NCBI GenBank assembly: GCA_018398765.1 | Contig: JAHBMJ010003209.1 | Coordinates: forward strand, 1 to 12,363 | From: Chromera velia | Lineage: Eukaryota > Sar > Chromeraceae | DNA length: 12,363 bases | Direction: 5' to 3' | In this document: piece by piece, positions 1-7,345 of the stretch | How the letters are laid out: every line of letters starts with the position of its first letter | How positions within the stretch are numbered: position 1 is the stretch's first letter | The notes under the pieces: model-generated | What the model saw: only the letters and a program-made list of their open reading frames with translations | Databases searched by the model: none | Told to the model about the DNA's origin: nothing | Made by a program: the position numbers and the translations under genes

Positions 1-444
1 CGGAGGGGTCGACACGTTCACGGAATTCTACTGTGTGCGGCCCCGGAAAGCACCTGTGCATACGAATTTGTATTGGATGACTCTTCATGATTCGGATTGC
101 CTAATGCAAAAGGGCCGCGCGCGGCCCAAAGGGGCCGGGGAGCTCAATCATGCTGCGATTCATGCATGCATTATTACGGAATCCGGACGGCATCCGGGTT
201 GGGCAATCCGGAGGGCGCGCCGAAGGCGCGCGGTCCCCAACATTTTTCAATCCGGACGCCTTTGACCGCGAAGCGGGTGCCAACATGCGCGCGTGCCCTT
301 CAAAATCTTCTGGACTCTCATCCGAACTGCATGACGTGCGTGCGTCACTGCCTGCCGGGGTCCTTTTGTCGCTCGCAAATTTAGCTATTCCACCACCTTG
401 ACATTCATGGACCATCATGGACCGGAGATGGGACTGTTGCTGTT
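1..444. other. Non-coding left flank of the retrotransposon
   Basis: No convincing gene is visible. Open frames here are short, overlap on both strands and show no domain. The segment holds a perfect 16-bp GC palindrome at 112-127 (GGGCCGCGCGCGGCCC). It also has four copies of ATCCGG (181, 192, 206, 250) and a GGCGCGCC palindrome near 214. These may be remains of another repeat, but nothing identifies a family. The sequence just before 445 (CTGTT) is where the retrotransposon A1 repeat begins. Confidence 0.5.
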
Positions 445-670
445 AGGTGAGTTCAACTGGAGCAAATGCGGAAGTGTGAACTGATGTTCAGCTGGAACGA
501 AGGTCACGAGTTGAACTGAGGAGACGGCTAGCGGAAAGTGACCTCGTGCATGTTTTTTTTTCCCTATGAAAAACCGAAATTCTGAACCCCTCAAATCGAG
601 ATAATATATATGTGCATACATGGCCTAGCGTATACTAGATATAAGCTAGTAAAAAGTCAAATTTTCGACT
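445..670 (+). repeat. A1 terminal repeat of the YR retrotransposon
   Basis: This 226-bp repeat matches A2 (6998-7223) at the same length with 11 substitutions and no gaps, all transitions. It starts AGGTGAGTTC and ends TTTTCGACT, after which the two copies diverge completely. Within the first 75 bp there is a 9-bp inverted repeat (AGTTCAACT at 450-458, AGTTGAACT at 509-517), with further GTTC/GAAC half-sites between the arms. A second inverted repeat, TACTAG/CTAGTA, lies near the inner end. It forms the left end of the element. Confidence 0.92.
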
Positions 671-953
671 TTGCCACCCTAGGTTCCTGCAGAGTACCTG
701 CGGAGCGGCCTTCGGGTCTACAAGCAAACTAAAGACTTAGTTGCGCGGTGTGCGCGTGGTCTTTTAAAAGCCTGGAAAATTTTTGGCACAGTAGTTGCCG
801 GCTAGTTTACTAGAGCTGAAAGTTAAGACCCACAGTGTGGGGACAGCTCGGGGTGTGCATTACTAAACCTTACGAGGCAACTCTGCGTCTTCAGGCCTGA
901 AAGGCTATCATTTTTGTAAGTCAGTGCAGCGCCTAGTACCCCGAAGGGCTGCA
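671..953 (+). other. Leader between A1 and gag
   Basis: This is non-coding sequence between the A1 repeat and the first gag ATG. No promoter can be assigned with confidence. A GTAAGT at about 917-922 could be a splice donor, but there is no compelling partner. It probably holds the 5' untranslated region of the element RNA. Confidence 0.4.
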
Positions 954-1040
954 ATGTCGGAAAATGGAGAGAGAGGCCGTGTGAACGGCGAGGAGGAAAG
1001 AGAGCCCCAGTACGAGGAGCAGGAGGTTGCTCAAATACAG

Positions 1041-1131
1041 GTACGTACTTGGCCTGTGCGCAAACTACGGTGCAATTGAGAAATTATAAAGTGCAATCAC
1101 ATATGTGTGCTCTCTTACCCTCCGAATGCAG
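1041..1131 (+). other. Probable 91-nt spliceosomal intron in gag
   Basis: The donor is CAG|GTACGT at 1041 and the acceptor is GAATGCAG at 1131, preceded by a CT-rich stretch (TCTCTTACCCTCC). The length of 91 is not a multiple of three, and the unspliced frame from ATG 954 hits TGA within about 14 codons. Splicing joins two acidic Glu-rich segments in frame. Exact ends are inferred from consensus and frame only. Confidence 0.65.
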
Positions 1132-1368
1132 AACGGTGAAGAGGAAGAAAAACAGTCGGACGCGAACAGTGACAAGGGAGGTGCCGGAGTGGGCATCGAT
1201 GCGCTGCTTGCTGCAGTGAGTTCCAACGGTGACCTGCCACTCGAATGGCGGCAAGCCCTTGCGGGCTTGTCCGCCGGAGAGAGGCTCAAGTTGTTGGGAC
1301 TAGACCCGAGGGAATATCGGGTTCAAAAGTAGCCTACCGGGTCTGAAAAGTGGAAAGGCCGGCGTGAC

Positions 1369-1434
1369 CAGCAACAACAGCAGGCGTCAAGCAGCAGCAG
1401 CAGCAGCAGCAGTGCCGCCGCTGCCGCAGTGAAC
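1369..1434 (+). repeat. Trinucleotide runs encoding poly-Gln, poly-Ser and poly-Ala
   Basis: CAG/CAA codons (1369-1383) are followed by AGC repeats (1390-1413) and GCC/GCT/GCA codons. In the gag frame these give Gln5, Ser-rich and Ala5 tracts. A second interrupted AGC/AGT run lies at about 2152-2175 in the same frame. Such runs are low-complexity and prone to slippage, yet the gag frame is kept across both. Confidence 0.8.
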
Positions 1435-2784
1435 AGTACACAGGCTCGCAGGCCCAGCACACTTCTCCCCTCCCTCGTGAAGAAGTCTAACATCAGAAAG
1501 AAGACCTTACCGGCTGAAACGGCACGCGCAGCGGCCCTCAAGGAGGGGTTGAGAGTGTCGTTGAAGAGAAAAGGGCCCGAGACCAGAGCCCCAAGCCCCC
1601 CTGCGAAGGAGGGCCGTCGAGAGACCGCCGTAGACGTGTCCGACGAAGAGCCCAACTACGACCTACCGGACGATGGTCAGTTCTCCAGTTCCGAGCCCGA
1701 TGAGACTGCCCCTTTATATCTCACATTCGTCCGACAAAAACCTTGTCCCTCCCCCCAGGAAGGGGAAATCCCCACCCTCAGAGAGCCCGAAGTGTTCTCC
1801 ACGGGTGATGTGCCATAGAAGTCACGTGATCCAACATGTCTCATCCCCTCCAACACTGAGGTCGCAAAAGCACTCCTGACGACGGCCAAAGCCAATGGCC
1901 CCCCACAGCCGATCAACTTTAAGAAATGGTCGGTCGACGATGTAGAAACGGAGTGGCACAGCCTGGTTGAGCAGTACTGCTCCGAGCGTGAGAAAGCAAG
2001 GAAGGGGAAAGACATCGACCATGCCAACTTCTGCGCAGATGTAATGGATGCCGGAAACGGGCTCATTCGAGCCATCCGACAGATTTAAGCCTTGTTCACG
2101 TCACAGAAACGTCTCATCGAGCTGATACAATTCAGTTCGGATAACACAGCCAGCAGCAGTAGCAGCAGCAGTAGCACCGACAACCCCCGCACCGAAGAGG
2201 CAAAAAAAGCAAAGGACGCGCAGACCAATGCGGTAGTGGCTGCTGCGTTGAAGACCACAGTCGCCATTATGGCACACGAGTTGAAGCGGGTGTCGATCAA
2301 CCTCCAGACTCATGAGTTTTCGGACGTGGGGAATGCCATCAACTGGAACTCCCTGCTGTTCATTGTGAAACTCAAGCAGGATGCCATCACCATGCATCGT
2401 CAGCTGAAGGACCTGACAAAAGAGGTTGACAAGTTCAAGGACATCGTCGCGGGCCTGAAGGCGAGAAGCAAGGACCGTGGGGGGTATGATCGTGATGGGT
2501 TTGCGATCCCTAAGCCCATCAGGTGCTACGACTGCAACACTCTAGGCCATCTGTCCCCCAACTGCCTGAACGCATGCAAGGTCTGTCAGCAGATCAAGCG
2601 CCTAACAGGCAGTACCACCCTCAATGTCCTCCACTCCCCTGAGGACTGCCCGAAGAAGGCCACTGACCCTGACACCTGGGCAGCCCTTCAGGCGCAGGTC
2701 TTGAAGGGATCGAGAGGGGGCGGTGGCGGCCCGTATGGCGGGCGTCGTCAAGGAGGGGGAAGGGGGGGAAAGAGTCGCTGGTAA

Positions 2785-3338
2785 GAGAAGCGATGTGGCT
2801 ACGTGGCGCAGGGTTACGCGCGACTTGCGGCGTGAGAGAAGAGGCACAAGTGGGGAAACGGGGGCGTGATACGCGTTCACCCATTCATCCACTCACCCGA
2901 GTCATCCGCATGCAAGTGAGAGCAAATGAGAAGAGCAGGACCCGCATACTGGTGGTTGAAGCAGTGAGCGTGATACGCGTTTGAGTGTCATGGGTGGAGG
3001 CCTGAGAGAGGCACCAACCATGTGAGTGCACGTTGAGTTACAGTTGCGCAGTAAGCAGGTCTGAAGGCTGGGTACGACAATGCAGTATAACCGGTCTGAA
3101 CTGACTAAGTGATCAGTCTAGGGCAGGCGCACTGACTTGTGCATGGCCGAAATCGATTGAAAGCGCATAAATGAGGATAGACACTTAGCTGTATGGTTCA
3201 AAGTATAAGACTCAACGCAATTATAGGACCATTAGCGTAACTTAGTAAGGATTCAGCCTGCAAACTAAGGTGCACAGTCACAGTACCAACAGAAGTAGAA
3301 AGTAAGATATAATTAGTACATCATTAACAGATGGATGC
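2785..3338. other. gag-pol interval, possible intron or leader
   Basis: No gene with a recognisable domain is seen in this stretch of 554 bases. A consensus-like donor (CTG|GTAAGA) overlaps the gag stop at 2781. A candidate acceptor (TTGACTGCAG) ends at 3348, just before the pol N-terminal frame. Joining those exact sites does not keep frame: it meets TGA 3356 after two further codons. So an intron is only suggested. The 14-bp sequence GCGTGATACGCGTT occurs twice (2864 and 2968). In the pol N-terminal frame, the stretch from 3105 has TAA/TAG stops but no TGA. Confidence 0.35.
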
Positions 3339-3728
3339 TTGACTGCAGGAAGAAATGACGATGAGGGTAGTAAGGAGGCAAACGAGTATGGGCAGAACCA
3401 ACTCGAAGGTCAGCTGATGCTGCAGTACTACCTAGCGACGGATGTATCACCCCGTCCGCCTCTGCCCCCGCTCACCTCCAAATGGCCGATGGGCCTAGAG
3501 GACTGGACAGTCCCAGCCCCGTCCGTCTCCCCACCAGCAGGATGGAAGACGCCAGAGAAGTGGTTGAAAGGACCATGTCTAGATGCCGTTACAGCCCGGA
3601 GGCTAGGCGTAGATGAGAAGGTGGTAAGTATTATGGAGGACGGATTGCGGCTGCCGCTAAACAGATGGCCGTCAAAGGTGTCACTAGGAAAATTAATTAC
3701 TCCTCGATCTTTGAAGCAGACTTCGTAG
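3339..3728 (+). pseudogene. pol N-terminal segment, upstream of a frameshift
   Basis: This frame encodes a Pro-rich segment (VSPRPPLPP) and then a stretch ending IMEDGLRLPLNRWPS. Its I-x3-G-x-xLP pattern is like the region just before the reverse transcriptase of DIRS/Ngaro polyproteins. The first real ATG is 3417; the 3339 codon is TTG and only marks the open frame. The reverse transcriptase itself lies in another frame that opens at 3617, and the homology-like text passes from this frame to that one between about 3670 and 3695. I infer a 1-nt (or 2-nt) indel, with programmed frameshifting as the alternative. Translation beyond about 3695 in this frame is not meaningful. Confidence 0.6.
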
Positions 3729-4519
3729 CAAAAGTAGCAGCCGAATTTCATCGTCTGGAAGCAGAAGGGTTCATTGAAAGGGTTGAAACGCAACTAGCAG
3801 TCGTATCGCCCTTGGGTGCAGTACCAAAGCCAGAGACGGGAGAACCGCGCATCATTGTTGACATGACTGCGTCTGAAATCAACGACGCGATGGCTAACAC
3901 AGTCATGGGGCTTCCGACAGTGCGTCATGCACTGCGCGGCCTCAAACCTGGCTGCTACTTAGCAAAGCTTGATTTAAAAGACGGTTATTTCCATATTTGG
4001 GTCCATCCCGATCATGTAGACCTCCTCGGATTCTTTAACCCATTTAACCAGTCATGGTATAGGTACCGAGTCATGTGTTTTGGTTTGAAAGTCGCCCCCT
4101 TTGTGTTCCAAGGAATTATGGAACATATACAAGCCATGTTCCGCCGGCACGGGTTGAACAGTGCAATAGTTAGCTCGCTGACGTACATAGATGACTTTTT
4201 GATTACGGCTGATACGGAAGAGGAGTGTCAGGAAGCCCTTGAACTGGTGCAATCGTTACTACGCGCCCTCGGTTGGAAAATTAAGGACTCCAAAACAGTG
4301 TTACTAACCACAGCCCTAGAGTTCACAGGAATCGGCATCGACACCGATCGCCTCCGTCTGTATATCCCGTTGCGAAAGCGGGAGAAAGCGGGGAAGCGAA
4401 TTGACGCACTCCTCAACGAAACGTGCCCCGCGCTCGGAGCCCTAAGTAGCACCATAGGGCTTCTAGAGCATCTGCGCATGGTCGTGCCCCATGGAGGGCA
4501 GCGGCTTACGGCAGGATAG
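3617..4519 (+). CDS. pol: Reverse transcriptase domain of YR-element Pol
   Basis: This is an RNA-dependent DNA polymerase that would copy the element RNA. Visible blocks in order are: a VSPLGAVPKP motif; RIIVDM; the LAKLDLKDGYFHI motif A with catalytic Asp at 3971-3973; the FGLKVAPFVFQ motif B; and YIDD motif C (4184-4195) with both Asp residues. An ALEFTGIGID segment in the thumb direction follows. The order and wording are those of DIRS/Ngaro-type RTs, where LDLKDAYFHI and FGL-x-x-AP are characteristic. The frame opens after TGA 3614, and homology starts near KINYSSI. The frame ends at TAG 4517-4519, but the same frame carries on into RNase H, so that stop is probably a mutation inside a longer polyprotein. 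Confidence 0.9.
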   Translation, partial: EGGKYYGGRIAAAAKQMAVKGVTRKINYSSIFEADFVAKVAAEFHRLEAEGFIERVETQLAVVSPLGAVPKPETGEPRIIVDMTASEINDAMANTVMGLPTVRHALRGLKPGCYLAKLDLKDGYFHIWVHPDHVDLLGFFNPFNQSWYRYRVMCFGLKVAPFVFQGIMEHIQAMFRRHGLNSAIVSSLTYIDDFLITADTEEECQEALELVQSLLRALGWKIKDSKTVLLTTALEFTGIGIDTDRLRLYIPLRKREKAGKRIDALLNETCPALGALSSTIGLLEHLRMVVPHGGQRLTAG

Positions 4520-5320
4520 GAAATTTTGGGGAAGGTCAAGATGACAAAAAGAAATCGGCAATGGCAGAAAAAGGGCTTCACGATGGTCCCCGAATTGAGA
4601 GAAGGGCTAAAATGGTGGAAAGACAGGCTGCAAGGTTGCCCGACACGCAAGCTCTAGGTTAACTCAGGAGGGCGGCTAGATATTTAGGCTGGTGACTGGC
4701 TGAACAGTTGGAGAGATGAAGTACTGGGCATTGAACACATCACGACTGACGCAGCAGCCCCGGGAGGAGGAGGTTTTGGGGGTGGTCTAGCAACCCTCTG
4801 GGCCTGGTCGGGTGCCCAGGCGATAGCATCGAGCAACTGGAGGGAGTTGAAGACCGTGCTTCTCGCCCTCCGGGCGATCATTTCCACAAACAACCTAGTA
4901 TAGCGGGGCAAGCGTGTGCCGGTCACGTCAGACAACTCCACCGCAGTTCGTATCATCAACAAACGTCACTCGACCGCCCGAGCACTAGGCCAGGTACTGG
5001 AAGAAATCTAAGTGCTGGAACGGCGCTTCGATATTAAAATAGCAGCGGTACACATCCCGGGTGTAGAGAACACCATAGCTGATGCGTTGTCCCGCCTTCC
5101 GGGCGAGGCCCACTGTAGGAAAACCCTCACAGCAGCAGTCATGCGACACCTCCAGCACCAATGGCAGAGAATATCGGGGCTAGAAAGCCCACCGCAGATC
5201 GTTTGCCCCCCCGCAGACCAGTATGAAAGCAGTATTAGGCAGGCACACCAGCAAGGAGGGGTTATCGTGATGCCAGCTATCCAGAAACTGGTATGGGAGG
5301 CCATGCTGAGAGGTGCATGA
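4520..5320 (+). pseudogene. RNase H domain of Pol, interrupted by in-frame stops
   Basis: This domain would degrade the RNA strand of the RNA:DNA hybrid. It follows RT in the same frame. All four acidic residues are visible: Asp in ITTDAA (4748-4750), Glu in NWRELKT (4844-4846), Asp in VTSDNSTAV (4931-4933) and Asp in TIADALSR (5081-5083), with the typical HIPGVEN block before the last. The frame holds TAG 4655, TAG 4685, TAG 4901 and TAA 5009, then TGA 5318, but no frameshift is needed to follow the domain from end to end. A short stretch GLKWWKDRL before the first Asp matches the linker usual in this family. The concentration of stops here contrasts with the clean RT and YR frames on either side. 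Confidence 0.82.
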
Positions 5321-5638
5321 ACATTGCAGAGATGGAAAGTAGGATCAAGACTGTTTGACCACGAGGTTCAGTGGATAGAGTCGATCGCAGGGCCAGCAGG
5401 CACTCCGATGCAGGTGATAGCGCGAGCTGAGGCTGTGATTAGAGAAGGATAGCACGCTTTAGCATTTATGAGATAAACTCGACCTGAATATGGCTACGAG
5501 TCATTAAACCTCAAGCAGTTAGTAGCATGCCTAGACTAGCCTAGACTTAGTGCGTAGTATATCGATGTCATGCATAATAACCAGGCCAGCGATGCATTAT
5601 ACAGGAGAACTAGGTACTAAGCCAGTTTGAGGGAGTAA
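5321..5638 (+). pseudogene. RNase H-to-recombinase linker, same frame, several stops
   Basis: The pol frame continues here between TGA 5318 and the recombinase. The first 43 codons look protein-like (VQWIESIAG, AEAVIREG). They are followed by TAG 5450, TAA 5474, TAG 5537, TAG 5555, TAA 5618 and TAA 5636. There is no room for a DIRS-type methyltransferase domain. The segment may instead contain an intron, as it includes CTAGAC-rich repeated sequence at 5530-5550. I see no clear donor-acceptor pair that restores the frame. Confidence 0.45.
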
Positions 5639-6721
5639 GCAATACGTGTCCGCGCTGACGTACATGTAGGTACAGTAGGCGTAACGAACACTAAGAAACG
5701 GAAGGTGCAGCTATCCGTCCGGGTACGGGAAGCAGGACTAATGGATGCTCGATACCTAGGCCTGCTGGAACAAAGCATAGGCCAAGTAGACGAAAATGAG
5801 CTGGCTGCTAGAGCCACAGTGATCGAGGGCAGAGCGCTGGAAAAGAGCACAAAGGCCAGATACCAGAGCGCCATCAGCCGGCTAGACAGAACGTGCCCAG
5901 GCCTACTGCCCGTATACTCTGCGGAGGGTGTGAAAAAAGCATTTGCGTCATGTATGGGCCTGAAAGCATATCAGGTTGGCTTGCTCAGGGGCGCGTTGAT
6001 GTGGTGGCACCACGAAAACGGACACCCACCGCCGCCAGTTGATAACCCAGAGCTCCGCCTCTTTTGGAAGGGCCTCAACAAGTCTGTATCCCATGTAGTA
6101 AAAGAAAAAGAGGTGCTTACAGCAGCGCAGTTCCGTAAAGTCATTGAACATTGGGTCAAGCTGGGCACCCGCGATGCGCTGCGCAATGCGGCCATCGCAA
6201 CGCTCGCCTTCTACCCCGCCAAGCGCATTAGCGAGGTTCTGAGCCTGCAACGCGCAGACCTACGCAGTGAAATAAAGAACCAGATTGAAATGCTGATCGT
6301 CGCAATCCACAGGCAAAAGAACGACCAGCGGGGCAGAGGCAAGAGGTGTCCTCTTCCTATGGTGATGAAAGCAGGGGAACCAGTGGGTCAAGTTGTTGCC
6401 AAATTTTTACGGTCGGCCCCCACAGAAGGGCCATTGTTCCAGACCACTAAGGCATACGGAAACCAATGGACGGGCGCTGCAATCACGAGAGACGCCTTCC
6501 AGAAGGCCCTGCAGAAAGTAGTAGTAGCAGCACTACCCGACATCAGCAGCAAAGCATACACCACCCACTCACTCTGGCGCAGCGGTTTTTGCACTACAAA
6601 ACGGGTTAACATCTCATACGATCTGGCCGTGGACATCATGGGCCACAACAGCACGAATGCATGGCTGGCCTATTTCCCTCCCAGCCTGCCAGACATCGCC
6701 GACGCGATTGCGTCTATCTGA
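5639..6721 (+). CDS. Tyrosine recombinase of the retrotransposon, catalytic Arg replaced
   Basis: This domain would integrate the circular DNA copy by strand cleavage through a tyrosine. The frame is the same as RT-RNase H and is open from 5639 to TGA 6719-6721. There is no ATG before 5741, so it was probably the end of a polyprotein. A basic KKRKV stretch (5693-5707) resembles a nuclear localisation signal. Counting residues from codon 5705, the catalytic set is: Arg174 in AKRISEVLSL, a Lys near 205 (RQKNDQ), His288 in THSLWRSG, and the nucleophile Tyr323 in NAWLAYF after GHNST. The usual motif is HSLR; here the second Arg position is Trp291 (TGG, 6575-6577), one C-to-T change from CGG. A neighbouring Arg292 may or may not substitute. 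The frame is otherwise clean over 360 codons. Confidence 0.87.
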   Translation, partial: AIRVRADVHVGTVGVTNTKKRKVQLSVRVREAGLMDARYLGLLEQSIGQVDENELAARATVIEGRALEKSTKARYQSAISRLDRTCPGLLPVYSAEGVKKAFASCMGLKAYQVGLLRGALMWWHHENGHPPPPVDNPELRLFWKGLNKSVSHVVKEKEVLTAAQFRKVIEHWVKLGTRDALRNAAIATLAFYPAKRISEVLSLQRADLRSEIKNQIEMLIVAIHRQKNDQRGRGKRCPLPMVMKAGEPVGQVVAKFLRSAPTEGPLFQTTKAYGNQWTGAAITRDAFQKALQKVVVAALPDISSKAYTTHSLWRSGFCTTKRVNISYDLAVDIMGHNSTNAWLAYFPPSLPDIADAIASI

Positions 6722-6760
6722 GGGGCCCGCGCACCGGCACCTACCCGGGCGCGGACCCCT
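6721..6760 (+). other. Imperfect hairpin overlapping the recombinase stop codon
   Basis: The arms 6721-6732 and 6749-6760 pair at 11 of 12 positions (AGGGGCCCGCGC against GCGCGGACCCCT) around a 16-nt loop. The single C-A mismatch could be a later transition. It starts on the last base of the recombinase stop and sits just before the G-rich tracts, so it would fall in the 3' part of the element RNA. A role in RNA stability or reverse transcription is inference. Confidence 0.6.
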
Positions 6761-6773
6761 CCTTCTTCCCTCT

Positions 6774-6808
6774 GGGGGTTTGGGGGGTTTGTGGGGGGTT
6801 TGGGGGGG
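6774..6808 (+). other. Four G-tracts, candidate G-quadruplex
   Basis: Tracts of 5, 6, 6 and 7 guanines are separated by TTT, TTTGT and TTT, which fits the standard quadruplex-forming pattern. Only the last tract belongs to the B1 repeat (and recurs in B2); the other three are unique to this copy of the junction. The position is between the recombinase stop and B1. Confidence 0.75.
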
Positions 6809-7001
6809 AGCAGAGCAAAGGAGCTGCGCTGGTGCAGGAGAAAGCGCGGCGAGCGGAGACGCTCTGCAACCACGACTGCATCACTAGAAATGGGGCACAG
6901 GCGATCAAGTGTAAAACCCGTAGAGGCCCGCCTGTGTTGGTCTGTGTTAATCTGGACGTGCGTAAGGAAGGTAACGAGGTAGCCTGTACAAGCTGAAAGG
7001 T
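6802..7001 (+). repeat. B1 internal repeat of the YR retrotransposon
   Basis: This 200-bp repeat matches B2 (7346-7545) without gaps and with 8 substitutions, all transitions. It starts with a G7 tract and ends GCTGAAAGGT, where it overlaps the first bases of A2. Short open frames across it are also present in B2 but carry no domain, so I do not call a gene. Confidence 0.92.
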
Positions 7002-7223
7002 GAGTTCAACTGGAGTAAATGCGGAAGTGTGAACTGATGTTCAGCTGGAATGAAGGTCATGAGTTAAACTGAGGAGACGGCTAGCGGAAAGTGACCTCGT
7101 ACATATTTTTTTTTCCCTACGAAAAACCGAAATTCTGAACCCCTCAAATCGAAGTAATATATATGTGCATACGTGGCCTAGCGTATACTAGATATAGGCT
7201 AGTAAAAAGTCAAATTTTCGACT
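6998..7223 (+). repeat. A2 internal repeat of the YR retrotransposon
   Basis: This is the second copy of A, joined directly to B1. One arm of the terminal inverted repeat seen in A1 is altered by a G-to-A change (AGTTAAACT at 7062-7070). The B1/A2 joint reproduces what a B2-to-A1 circle junction would look like, which supports its role as recombination template. Confidence 0.92.
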
Positions 7224-7345
7224 CCTCCCTCCCACCCCGGCGGTACGCTGCTGGGCCCCGCCACCATGGGCGGCGCCTAAATATGTGGCAGTACAGCTGG
7301 TCTGGGACTGAGCCCGGCTCGCCGGCCTCACATGCAATCACGTCA
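7224..7345. other. 122-bp unique spacer between A2 and B2
   Basis: In published split-direct-repeat elements, A2 and B2 are usually described as adjacent. Here 122 bp that match neither repeat, nor the sequences flanking A1 or B1, separate them. The segment is GC-rich, with GGGCCCC and GGCGGCGCC short palindromes. It could be a leftover of a deleted second element body, or an insertion. Confidence 0.7.

Larger units (their letters stand above)
954..2784 (+). pseudogene. gag: gag-like gene, spliced, with in-frame stops
   Basis: The gene would encode the nucleocapsid protein that packages element RNA. The best start is ATG 954 (MSENGERGR), since 29 codons run to CAG 1040, followed by a GTACGT donor. 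Splicing to 1132 joins an acidic segment (NGEEEEKQ) in frame. The exon 2 frame then runs unbroken by indels to TAA 2782-2784 but contains TAG 1330, TAG 1816 and TAA 2086. After the first stop come runs of Gln, Ser and Ala; further on is a charged, helical region. A CCHC zinc knuckle (C-x2-C-x4-H-x4-C, 2524-2565) is followed by a second Cys/His cluster ending in H-x4-C. The C-terminus is Gly/Arg-rich (RGG-like), typical of nucleic-acid binding. Because the frame survives across all three stops, I read this as one gene with nonsense mutations. Stop readthrough is possible but less likely. The gene lies between the leader and pol. Confidence 0.75.

Noticed and set aside
35-621. Short open frames on both strands in the left flank and A1
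   Set aside because: Mutually overlapping, no motifs, and several run into the A1 repeat.
1080-1095. TATA-like sequence (ATTATAAAG)
   Set aside because: It lies inside the predicted gag intron, downstream of the start codon.
5321-5638. DIRS-type methyltransferase domain between RNase H and recombinase
   Set aside because: Only about 320 bp are available and no methyltransferase motif is seen.
954-6721. Firm claim that the host reads TAA/TAG as glutamine
   Set aside because: Stops fall in a decayed element with transition-only divergence, and the RT, YR, ATPase and chromodomain frames contain no internal TAA/TAG. Kept only as a testable finding.
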